Below are positions 54,549 through 64,000 of a DNA stretch of 64,000 nucleotides, one piece after another. Below the pieces are notes generated by a model. The model was not told where the DNA came from. It ran no database searches and worked only from the letters and a program-made list of their open reading frames with translations. Where the stretch lies: the NCBI RefSeq assembly GCF_010093815.1, contig NW_022985549.1, positions 1,885,494 to 1,949,493 on the forward strand, given 5' to 3'. Every line of letters starts with the position of its first letter. Within the stretch, counting starts at the first letter, position 1. The DNA comes from Pseudovirgaria hyperparasitica (lineage: Eukaryota > Ascomycota > Dothideomycetes > Acrospermales > Acrospermaceae). The position numbers were made by a program, and so were the translations under genes.

Positions 54549-55104
54549 GGTGGAGTGAAAGGTTTGGAGGGTTTACAGCTATATATCAGGTAGGCTAGGT
54601 GTGAGAAGTTGGGAGCTGTCGAGGTAGATGGAAGAGAGCTTGAGGTTGAGATGCTTGTTGGGTCTCGTGAGTCGTGGTTGGCGGGGACGCTGGCGCTAGT
54701 CAATCAATGCAGCATCCGCTGTGCGCCACGTGCATTAATCGATCCAGAGATGACGTATAATTACTGCCGATGACTACTAGTCTTGATTAGTAGTATAACA
54801 ATTGTGAATGGGAAATATCATGCTGGTCTTCATTCCGTAGTCTTACGGACATGTTCAACGCTCTTCGTATTGAGGGCTAAATCAATCCTAACAGTGCCTT
54901 TGTTGTTAAAGTTTGATGAACATATGCAATCGCTTACGACACACAGCCTGTGTTCTATTACAGGAATATTTCCTACCCAACAGAGGTGCCATTATACGAC
55001 TCGCTTTTGCTTGCTCGCTCGCTCATGCCAATATGCATACTTTCAAAGACCTCTTATAAGCCATGACGCCGCCCATGCTCGCTAAGTACAATTACATATG
55101 TTTC
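54549..55104. other. Upstream region of the NPC2-type gene
   Basis: Leftward promoter; a TATATA string at about 54582-54587 lies 35-40 bp before the start codon. The remainder is the 3' flank of the nucleoporin gene. Confidence 0.45.
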
Positions 55105-58100
55105 TTATCTCAACCACGACTCCACCTGCTCTCGTAAGGCAACCAGACGATCCAGAACTTGAGCATCGGCATCATTATTTCGGCTGAAAACTCCTGAGCT
55201 CACAACGGCCCTCAGGATGTCTGCTACACTTGCTGCCCGTTCGTCATCACCAAAGAGTTCTACATCTCCAATTGATGTCTCTTGATACCAGTAGTCGATG
55301 ACATGGAGAAGTCCAAGGCCGGCCAGTCTGCGAAATTCGGGCGCGCTCCAACCTGGTTCGTCACCCGAGAAGAGCCACTCCAATACTGTAACAACGCGCT
55401 CTGCCGAAATTTCAAGGTAGAGGAAAAGTTGGAACATCCATGTAGGTGGGGCGGGGATGGCCTTATCCACATGATACTTCATAAATAGGGGCAAAAGAAA
55501 TGCTAGCAAAGATTCATTACGTTAGATATGTGCGGTCCAATGGGTCAAGGTCAACTGCAACGACTTACGGACTGAAAATACGGCTTCCGAAGTACGTAAC
55601 TTGCGGCCGATTGCTCGGATTGCTGAAGGAAATAGCTCCCATTTCTTCTGTTCCTCGACGTCTCTATCCAATTGAGCGACGTAACGGTGCCAGGTTTGTT
55701 CGATGTCTTGCGCGACCCTATAGTCGGCTGATGCGTAAATGAGCAAGCATATATCCCAATAACCTGCCGGATCCGCGATTCCGTTGAAGAGTTCGTTGAT
55801 ACTTTTGACCTGGCCATCGAGATCTTTGAGTGTGCTCTCTTTATTCTCTGGGGTGTATCGAATGTCTGCTTGTAGTCTTTCAACGAGCTCTGCCTGGATA
55901 TCAGCCAGATCTAGCAGCTCAGAAGCTTCTCGCAAGAGCTCCTGGCGGGAGTTGCGCGAGGTGCGCATTTCTGCAATCCCAGGTAGGCGAGTCGAAGCAT
56001 TGGCCTTGGCTTTACTGAGATACTCGACCCTCTGTTGGAGATTCAAAGTGAAGTCACTCTTTGCGAGCATGACTTGAACTTCTGCAGCCTTGAAGAATTC
56101 ATGGTGACGAGCGAAATATCTCCATAGCAGATCAGCGTGATGCGCACTCCCTTGACTTTTACGCTTAAGATACGTCGCTACAAAAGGTGATGTGTCATCA
56201 AGCAGATTCTGTATCTTCCCAGTTTCAAGATACCAATCGAACAAATAATTTTGAAACACTTCATCATCAGATCTGCTGATCTCGTCGTGTGCCTCATTGT
56301 AGCGTCTACCCATGGCAGAGATCTGACCATCAACGGCAATTGGATTGGCTACCACCGCAGTATCAACTGCGATAATCACAGACTTGATGAGTTCGTAACA
56401 CCTTGTTCGTGTATCATACTGTGCTTTTCTTGGGTCTTGTGATGGCTGCCCATCCCGTAACCAACTCAATGCTTTTTTCCCCGGATCTCTAGTTGAGGCG
56501 ACTTCAAGAGAAAGATGGATAGCTCCTAAGCCACTTTAGTAAACACTCCATAAGCTAATCTAACCAACTTACCGGCATAGAAGCCTAGCTCTGTATACTG
56601 GCGAACAGCCCATATTAGATGCTCCATTGACAAGCTAGCTGAGACTTTACCAAAGAGTTTGAGGCTGTCGTTGAGCAATGCTCGTGCCTTATCCGTGGTT
56701 GGGCCAGCCTCAGATGCCTTCTTCAGCTGTTCTTGCGCCTTGAAAATCACAACATCGTCTGCGCTGCAGAAGCTGCCACATCTTCTCCGAAGTGCCTCTG
56801 CGACAGTGTCAACGTTCGATCCTTTCTCGATATTGCGATTCACGATGGCCTTCACAAGCTCCTTCGCAAGCTCGCGTCCTTCGCTTTTGCAGAACAACGT
56901 TTCGAACGTCAATTCACGAACTTTTTGGCGGGATGCATCTGACAACTTAATGAGAATCTCGTCAACTTTCTCGTCAAACAACATTTGCACGAAGGCCATG
57001 CCCTCGATGATGTTTGCAATGAGCACCACCAGAGAATTCAGTGCTCTGTGTTCTCCTTGCAGTGCGAGCTCTTCGGATTTCGAATTAATTCGACTGAGCG
57101 CTTCAGGTCCGGCTAAGCCATCAATGAATGACTTGTTGGAGTCTAGAAACTCTTTAAGCGCTATCAAATCTCGTTGTACATCCTGAGTCTTGGTCAATGG
57201 AACTGCAGGCTCAACTTGAATGCCACGAGTTGTAATTATCTCCTGGATGATAGTAGATTTCCAGATCGATCTTACGACCCGAGCAATGTAGATTGCTAGG
57301 CCACCATGACGAGATGATGGTCGAACGTTGTCAATCGTAGGGGCAGCCTGGTCGATACTAGTCTCGTTGATGACGGCTTTTCCGCCGAGATCAATGAAGG
57401 CTTTTCGTGCTTGCTCGAGCACTTCAGTATCGGAGACTTTTGCGACTCTCAAATCAGATGTGACCTCTGTTCCTTGACCACAGGCCACGGCCAGTGCAGT
57501 CGCACTGGTTTCATCACGGCCATAAAGTCTCGCAAACTTCTTCAGCTCGCCACTCACTCCTTCCTCTGGTGTGCCACCGTATCTGATGATGGCGGCAAAG
57601 ACATCGACCAGACGCCTCCTACGTATTATTTGCACGCCGGTGTTTGTAAGAATCGCGAGTTCACAGACCGGTTTATCAAATTGGATCGCTAGTTCGTTAC
57701 CGTAGCCTTGTGGCGTTGAGGTTGCAGTCGCCGCTGGCACGAGCATCCCAACGTCTGACACGAAACTCCCTAGCTCAACAGTCTGTGCGTTTTCGATAAA
57801 CTTGGACGCTTGCATCTGATCTGTTAACGCTGCTAAGCGACCTGTGTCTGGAGCTGACGCAAGAAGGACGTCAATATCTGGCATGTTTGGTCGCCTGAAG
57901 AAGCAGAGAAAATAGCCAGAACCAAAACGATAGGTAAGCCGAGCAGAAGGGACAGTGGGAGGAGGAGCTTTGATATGGTGTGGTTGCATACTGGTCGGAG
58001 CAGAGCTTTGATTTGAAGAGCCCCAGATACCGCCTGATGTCGCACTGAGAAAGACTCTGTGGCCAGTGGACATTGTTGCGATGAGGCTGAGTCGCGGAGA

Positions 58101-59260
58101 TTCCGTCGAAGGAATAGGACAAATGGATGCGACTTCAGTCCCAGGCTGGAGCAGTTCCGTTGTGTTTTGTATATGGCTTATGCTTGTCTTCAATTTCGAG
58201 ATGGATAGCGTCAAGGAGAGGTCGAGAATACCATTCTCCTTCAGTTGAAAAATGCGAATAGTTGAGGTAGACGAAAGGGTATAGAGAAGGTTCCGCGAAT
58301 CGTCAACCATCATCTCCCGAACATGTTCGCGAGACGAAGGTTTTCCAAAGCTCAAGTTGATTGACGGGAGTACTGTGGAAAATGGTTTCGTAACGTGGTT
58401 AATCTTCCCACACCGATTGCTGAACCATTTCTCCTCCTGCTGATACGTGAGTTCATGGACGTCATCCGATTCTGCACCGGCAAAGAATATTCGTCCCGTC
58501 CTGTCTGAGCCTGCAATGATATTGTTCTGCCCTGCTTTGACTGGCACTTTCATGTTTGTCTGATACAGCGTGATCCCCTGTACACCCATTGGACCGCGTT
58601 CGAATGAGACACCTATCAGGATGATATCTGCACTCGTCGCCACTACTAGAACGTACTCAATGGTTTTGACAAAAACACCAGGACGAGGCTTGAGGAGTTT
58701 GACGGCGTTTATGGCATGCGGTTGATCCTCGAACCCAACCAGATCAGGATTTGGATGTGTAAAGTCCCAGAGATAAAGCGCGTTGTCAATGGCTATCCAT
58801 GCATGATTCAGCTCCGCAAACAAACCCATCATCAACGCCGTTTGCGCCAAATTGTACTGGTCGAGTATCCGATCGGGGATCTCATAGTTCTTGATCTTTT
58901 GATAAGGGTTCCAAGCTGGGTTGTTGGAGTCCTCATAATCATGCGAAATACCCTCTGTCACATTTTAGTTCTCTATCTCCCACTACTGGAATACGACATA
59001 CGTGCAATATACCTTTCCAACTCAGGATATCTTCTGTCTCGGTCTAGATAGTCGTTCACCGTCTTCGATGCTCTTTCAATCGGTGTCAACTGTGAATTTG
59101 ATGAAGTAGTGAGCTGCTGGGAGATTTGCGTTGTGGAAACCGGTTGTGATATCAGCTGATTTCGCGTGCTCTGCGTTGCTGGCCTCGATGGAGCTGGAGT
59201 TTGCGCAAAGTTGCCAGGCATCGGGCGCTGCGGTGTCGCAGGAGGTGCAACAGCCGCCAT
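55105..59260 (-). CDS. NUP170: Nucleoporin Nup170/Nup155
   Basis: Four exons on the minus strand: 59260-59002, 58954-56573, 56525-55569 and 55502-55105, giving 1331 residues, normal for the family. Introns are 47, 47 and 66 nt. The N terminus (1-60) is low in complexity. ASKTVNDYLDRDRRYPELERYIAQG (in two pieces across intron 1) and YEDSNNPAWNPYQK mark the family. The beta-propeller covers about 100-500 and the alpha-solenoid the remainder, including FETLFCKSEGRELAKELVKA (about 690-710), YLFDWYLETGKIQNLL and LLWRYFARHHEFFKAAEVQ. The last exon holds TWMFQLFLYLEISAERVVTVLEWL. The protein is an inner-ring scaffold nucleoporin that links the pore to the membrane and to Nup93/Nup53 partners. The start ATG at 59260 gives a short N terminus; an upstream in-frame extension to about 59533 is open but lacks family similarity. 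Confidence 0.95.
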
Positions 59261-59721
59261 GATAGCTAAGAATGGCGCATGTAAATGTGACACGGTACGG
59301 CAAGGAGCGTATTTTCGTATCGTATAGGTTTGCGCCGGGTCTGGAGAGATGTAGACGTCGGGCTTGTAGGATTGCGCGAAGCTCTGTTGCTCGCGCGAGT
59401 CTACGCGTATTGTACTGAACTTGAAGCTACTAGTAGTGGGAAAAGATTTGCTGACTAACGGCTTTGAGGACGGCTGTACTAAGGCCCAGCTTGGAGAGCT
59501 CCTCAATGGAACAAGCATCAGGCACGAATTCAAATAACAATTGACATCAAACAGCAGCCTGTAAGCTCTGTCACATTAAACGCAAAGCTGGGGCCGTCAA
59601 TTATACCTCACTTCAAATCATCACCTAATTAATAAACTTACGTATATACTGGCGTCCCATCAGTAGATACATGCAGTGAGTATGTATGTAGGTAAGGAAG
59701 GTATTCTAACATTTCACTGAC
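59261..59721. promoter_or_regulatory. Shared divergent promoter of NUP170 and AIM41
   Basis: 461 bp between the two start codons. No specific motif is assigned. Confidence 0.5.
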
Positions 59722-60315
59722 ATGATCACCTCAAGCCCGCTCATACCTATGGCCACTCGACGTATCTACCTTCTTACCAGACCACATATACATACTGGTC
59801 AATCATCAATATGTCTATCACCTCGCACCCAAATCGCCGTCCAGTCTCGTCATAACAGTACAATATCATCTCCCGTCCTCTCCCGCCTTCGACCAGACCT
59901 CAAGAAAGCAATGCAAAATAAGGACAAGACGCGTCTCAATGTTCTACGAGGTATCTTGGCTTCAGTGAATGATGCTTCGAAGATTGGGAAGCCTGTAGAG
60001 AATGACGCAGCACTACTTGCCCTTTTCAAGCAGGAGATCAAGATGGTGACCAGTGCGAAAGCTGAAGCCCTTCAAGCAGGACGAACGGATTTGGTGGAAA
60101 AACAAGATGAGACAATCAGTGTGCTGAAAGAGTACTCTGGCATGGTCAGCCTTGTCAGTGAGGATGAGATTCGCGCGGTTGTGACAGAGGTAGTGCAAGA
60201 GCTAGGGAAAGGCGCACATGTGGGCTCGATGATAGGTAAGGCAAAGGAAAAGCTGAGCGGAAGAGCGGTGGAAATGAGTGATGTCGCAAAAGCAATTAAA
60301 GCAGTTATTTCATGA
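59722..60315 (+). CDS. AIM41: AIM41, mitochondrial YqeY-like protein
   Basis: A single exon of 197 residues. Residues 1-50 are rich in Arg, Ser and Thr with no acidic residues, typical of a mitochondrial presequence (TRRIYLLTRPHIHTG, QSRHNSTISS). The YqeY/GatB-like helical domain follows: LRPDLKKAMQNKDKTRLNVLR (about 56-75 in two parts), LRGILASVNDASK, VEKQDETISVLKEYSGM, and a C-terminal GSMIGKAKEKLSGRAVEMSD. The domain is shared with the tRNA-dependent amidotransferase subunit GatB and is proposed to bind tRNA; Aim41 itself is a mitochondrial protein of poorly known function. The second ATG at 59749 (MATRRIY) is an alternative start that would also leave a presequence. Confidence 0.92.
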   Translation: MITSSPLIPMATRRIYLLTRPHIHTGQSSICLSPRTQIAVQSRHNSTISSPVLSRLRPDLKKAMQNKDKTRLNVLRGILASVNDASKIGKPVENDAALLALFKQEIKMVTSAKAEALQAGRTDLVEKQDETISVLKEYSGMVSLVSEDEIRAVVTEVVQELGKGAHVGSMIGKAKEKLSGRAVEMSDVAKAIKAVIS

Positions 60316-60607
60316 ACACCTACCAGATAAAAGAACATAAGTGTTCTTTAAACTCCAGCGGCCAGGATAGCATAGCTGCCATATGGACTTTCATGATTTC
60401 ACACACCTAATAGGAGGAAATGCTTCAGACTCAAATTGGTAGCTCAAGCTCCTGTTGCTCTCCTTAGAGGGAAGGTTTGGCCGCCTGCATGGTTGCCTAT
60501 TGCTTCCCAGTAACCTCAAAGATACTGCGTCCTGCACCTATCTCAAATATTCAAGATGTGTTTCGCCTGCCAGCCGTAACCTGTGGCACACTTGTAGCGA
60601 TACCAAA
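60316..60607. other. Short convergent intergenic region
   Basis: Separates AIM41 from the interrupted leftward frame. Nothing recognised. Confidence 0.4.
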
Positions 60608-61462
60608 TCACCCCTCGCTATTGAGGCTTGGATATCGGACCATATCCAAGCCCGACAAATCAAGTATACGTTTAGGATAGCTCTCCTGGTACATGTCAAG
60701 CGTAGTGGTTCGATCGCCTGGGATTTCATACCACTTGGAGTTAATGACGAAGTGAATGTTCTTCATCTCCACGAATAAGTTACATGGATAGGTGAAGATC
60801 GTGTACGGCTCTCCGGGGGGAGAGAGTGCAAATCTCCCATCCTTGAAGTGCCATTTTCGGTCCGGTCAAACTCTCCAGTCGGTCACTCTAGGATCAAGGT
60901 TCTGCTCAGGATCAAGGAGTTGGAGTCCTACACCAGCACTCTCTTCTGCCCAATATCCAACATTTAGATCCCCGATTCACAGATAGTCTGTCTGCCAGAC
61001 GAAACTGCAGGTATCTTCCCAATTTCCCGTTTTCCAATCGTCAGGAAGCTCGAGATGGGCCACTGAGTGAAATTTGGGCATGATTATGATATAGCCGTTG
61101 ATGAAGTGGAGGTCCTTGAGCATTTTGCCTGCCTTCGACGGAGACCCACCGACCATGAAGATATCTCGGATAGGCTCAACCATCTTCTTGATTCAAACCG
61201 GAGCTAGGATGTTCCTTGCCTGCGTGGCGTTCCAAGTCGGTTCGTCCTTCTTGCCGGGCTGATCCATCCGTTTCGAACAGAAGTCACACACTCGATCGAT
61301 TGTTTCGTGTAGAGATTCGTCGCTCAGGACTCTTGTATCTTCGCCATCCACCTTCCCGATGATTGCGCTATTCTGAACGGTTTTGTGGACAGGCTTCAGA
61401 GTAGCTGTAGTCAGACTGAGGCAGCTTAAAGCTACGATGGTATGTATGATGTTTCCCCACAT
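60608..61462 (-). pseudogene. Interrupted frame of a secreted protein of unknown family
   Basis: From the ATG at 61462, one reading frame runs for 285 codons to a TGA at 60610-60608, interrupted by three further TGA codons (near 61195, 60979 and 60868) and by no TAA or TAG. The N terminus is a signal peptide (IIHTIVALSCLSLTTA). The intervening segments look coding throughout: CDFCSKRMDQPGKKD, HFINGYIIIMPKFHSVAHLE, DDWKTGNWEDTCSFVWQTDY, GYWAEESAGVGLQLLDP, WHFKDGRFALSPPGEPYTIF, YPCNLFVEMKNIHFVINSKW. I found no canonical introns that would remove the stops. The likeliest reading is a recently inactivated gene, since the frame has no indel. A TGA from CGA or TGG needs a single transition, which fits repeat-induced point mutation or deamination. 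The family and function are unknown. Confidence 0.6.
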
Positions 61463-62835
61463 TGCGACGGTGAAGAAGTGAGAGGCGAGATTTGTAAAGG
61501 TGACCAGAGACAAGCTCCTTAATACAGAGTATTCTAGGTCACTTGATATGAATCTCGCCTCAATATAAGCCTGTTTTCATTATGTTTATTTACCTGTCCG
61601 GACTTAGCGGAACCCAATGTGGTATCAGCCCATCTGTGTAATCAGTCGGTTCAGTTAATGTACTATCCTACCTTTGAAGGCTGCTCACGCAATCGCTGTA
61701 TCAGTTTCCAAGCTCAGGAACCACCATCTTACAATGCACCAGCGCTGATGCATAACAAGATAACGACACATTATATAGAATTCGATGTTTTCAATGGGTA
61801 CCCAGGTAGGTAGTACTGGCGCTAGCCGGGGGATGCTGTCGAGTCTGGAAATGCTATTGTACCTAGGTGAACGTCTACACAGGATTACTCGTGAGTGAGA
61901 AGAAGACTATACATTCCAACATAGCAGTAGACGTCGTGCGTCCAAGCTATCGTGGGCTTGTAACTGGAAATACCGTAGCATCAAGCCACATGCAAGGTCC
62001 ACAAGTCATGATTGCAGCAGATGAAGACTAATGGTGATGATGCAGCTGCAGCTAGCGGGCGTCGCATGAACTACAATAACGTTAGACAACGTGCTTTATA
62101 GTGCTGTTCAGAGATTCGAAAGTGCTCTTAGAAAATTAATGATGAGTGAGCTGGATATTAACGAAGGACCAAAGTGATGGGCGCCACAGACGTCATCTTG
62201 GCGATAATACCACGAAAGCCTTCACGGCGCGCCGAATGATACTCTGATACGCTGCAGGACAGGATATCCTTGACAGGAAACCCAACTATCACAGCATACG
62301 AAACCTGCACTGCACACTCCGTTGCCCAACTTCCTTGGTTCTGTACGCTGCAGCCCATGGTGCTTAAATCTGTGTTTGTCCGCACTACATATTCTCCTGG
62401 GGCCCGCTCGCTCGATAGCTTATCGCCCTCCATCCATCAATGATCAATCCATTCCCTCCACACCTTCCCGTGCCGCTTCATCCTTCGGCATTCCCCCATC
62501 CCTCTCAGGGACACTGTCGATCTCTAGGGAACTGAATAGACTTTCGCTGCTGCTATCGCTGCCGCTCTTCGCGCTCGATTCCCTCACCTTGATCGATTAT
62601 CGGCGTCCGAACGCAGGTGTGAGGCTATAGTGACGACGCTCAAATCTCGAGCCCCTCTTTCGTAACCTGGTTCATTGGATCACCCGCTTGGGCTCACCCA
62701 AAAAGCTCTCTCAACCGCCCACCAGCCTTATATACTCTCCTTCCTCAACACTTCTTCCCGATCTGCGTTCAGGAATATCAACCTGTCCAGCATCCCTATT
62801 AACATATAACATTCGTACCAACTGTCCGCGTGAAG
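61463..62835. other. Region without a supported gene, ending in a CT-rich leader
   Basis: The left part is the upstream region of the interrupted leftward frame. A 91-codon minus-strand frame (62158-62433) has no recognised motif. From about 62440 to 62830 the plus strand is pyrimidine-rich, the likely promoter and leader of the DUF8035 gene. Confidence 0.45.
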
Positions 62836-64000
62836 ATGACGCACCGCTCTTCGACAGGCGATCTGGGTCACTACGACGACGATTCTCGACCACAACGATG
62901 GGACCGAGAGAGGTTTGAGCGTATTCGAAGCCGTGGTCCTGAGAGCCGAGAGTCGTTTCGTTTCGAAGAGCGCGACTCTGGGCACGGCAGACGAGGCTAC
63001 GACACCGAAATTGACATTACGGAGCGCAATCGTGGAGGCCGTACTCGCATCGAGGTCATCGACCGAGACTACGAAGACGAAAGACCTACGCGACGCCGTC
63101 CAGAGTTCCTGGATCGCCATGAGCCGACACCATCAGAAGTCAACAAGACTGCGCTTGCTCCCTACCGGCGCAAGTCTATCGTAGAACGAGATCTCGATCC
63201 ACCAGCCCGCCGTCCCGCTCGGCCTCAGTTCGTTCGCCGACAATCATCCCTTGACACGTTTGATAGACGCCCAATTGCACGGTATGGAGACCGAGAAAAA
63301 GAGGAATGGCGTCCACCTACAAATGTTCCGATTCCTCTTCCCTTCCGCGAGCGCCGCCGCAAGCCTACATATGATGATTATGATGACTACGAGGAGATCA
63401 GGTACAGAGACTATGAGCCCGACAGTAGAGAGGAATATCGCGATATCGAGATTCGACGCGAGAGAAGCACTCGACGGCGACGGCGGTCTGGACGCTCTAA
63501 ACGAGCTCCGTCTTCATCAAGCTCCTCTAGTGCCAGCACTCAACGTCCAAGCGTGAAGGCCTCTAGTGTCCACACTCCCAGTGTACACAGTGTCAGCGTA
63601 CATCATGTTCATGAGCCCAGTGTTCACGAGTCCAGTGTTCACGAGCCCAGTGTTCATGAGCCTCCACCTCCGCCACTCCCAGGCAAAAAGGGCAGGACCA
63701 GGATGCCAAAGCGCCTTGTGCATATCAACGCGCTCATAGAAAAGGGCTATGAATTTGATGACGAGGTGAGTAACGTTCTTTCCTTGATATGGTTGACCGC
63801 GAGATCTCATCGTCTTATAGGAAGATTTCCTGGTCGTGCGACGTGCTTTGGAGAAAGAGCAGATCGATGAAGTGATAAAGATTAGCGAGGGCTACAAAGA
63901 AAGTGAGTGTTTTGTGACTGTTGAGCAATATTCATTTCTGACATATCAGGCCGCGTAACATACCGCTACGAAGACACTGGAGAGCCAGCACCTCCACCAC
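62836..64000 (+). CDS. DUF8035-type Arg-rich protein (3' end beyond window)
   Basis: Exons 62836-63765 and 63821-63902, then a third from 63950 to the window edge. Donors are GTGAGT in both introns (55 and 47 nt), with TTATAG and TATCAG ends. The first 230 residues are a highly charged Arg/Asp/Glu region with RERFERIRSRGPESRESF and similar low-complexity runs. An RS-like basic patch (RSTRRRRRSGRSKRAPS) and a Ser run follow. Tandem SVH units (SVHTPSVHSVSVHHVHEP and on, about 241-275) lead to Pro-rich linkers. The conserved domain begins at MPKRLVHINALIEKGYEFD and continues EDFLVVRRALEKEQIDEVIK and SEGYKES/VTYRYED across introns 1 and 2. This matches a widespread filamentous-fungal protein of unknown role. 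The charged N-terminal region could be nuclear and RNA-related, but that is only compositional inference. Confidence 0.8.

Noticed and set aside
59261-59533. Upstream in-frame extension of the NUP170 first exon
   Set aside because: It lacks similarity to nucleoporins and would overlap the divergent promoter; the ATG at 59260 gives a normal N terminus.
62158-62433. Minus-strand frame of 91 codons
   Set aside because: No motif, no signal peptide, and it overlaps the likely promoter of the DUF8035 gene.
1-64000. tRNA genes, rRNA and CRISPR arrays
   Set aside because: A visual scan for T-loop-like GTTCGA/TTCGAAC sequences with matching arms, for rRNA-like blocks and for spaced repeats gave no supportable candidate. 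A covariance-model search would be decisive for tRNAs.

Overview
The window is nuclear DNA of a filamentous ascomycete. Most genes carry short introns (about 46 to 135 nt) with GT..AG ends and CTRAY-type branch sites. Typical Pezizomycotina families occur: Msb2 mucin, DUF3431, SAT4-type rhodopsin-fold membrane protein, HET domain, CmcJ-like oxidoreductase, augmin subunit 6 and DUF8035. The gene set and long pyrimidine-rich leaders would fit a dothideomycete, but that placement is inference. Exon boundaries were worked out by hand from frame, splice signals and family knowledge.

Left third (1-24.1 kb) is gene-poor. It starts with the 3'-truncated minus-strand MSB2 signalling mucin, then 5.7 kb of non-coding, repeat-rich DNA. 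A small kinase-fold gene sits in an AT-rich island (7.9-8.8 kb). Next come a DUF3431 membrane protein (11.4-12.6 kb), a large single-exon protein kinase with atypical catalytic motifs (16.0-19.1 kb) and a CmcJ/AsaB-like oxidoreductase (23.1-24.1 kb), all separated by multi-kilobase gaps.

Middle (24.7-42.2 kb): RAD4/XPC DNA-repair factor, a seven-helix SAT4-type protein, a short-chain dehydrogenase, a PHM7/CSC1-type stress-gated cation channel, an unusual locus joining a secreted Cys-rich segment, a Ser/Thr stalk and one membrane helix to a HET domain, and an acetate transporter of the AcpA/Ady2 family.

Right third (44.9-64 kb) is denser and mostly housekeeping: HDDC2/YGK1 nucleotidase and augmin subunit HAUS6 (divergent pair), an unrecognised 469-residue protein, V-ATPase subunit F (with a GC-AG intron) convergent with an NPC2-type lipid-transfer protein, nucleoporin Nup170/155 divergent from AIM41, an interrupted secreted-protein frame whose internal stops are all TGA, and the 5' part of a DUF8035 gene running off the right edge.

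There is no evidence of operons or of a biosynthetic cluster; the genes look independently transcribed. The most unusual item is the apparent membrane-anchored HET protein at 35.7-39.0 kb. I found no tRNA, rRNA or CRISPR array, and no transposon I could support.
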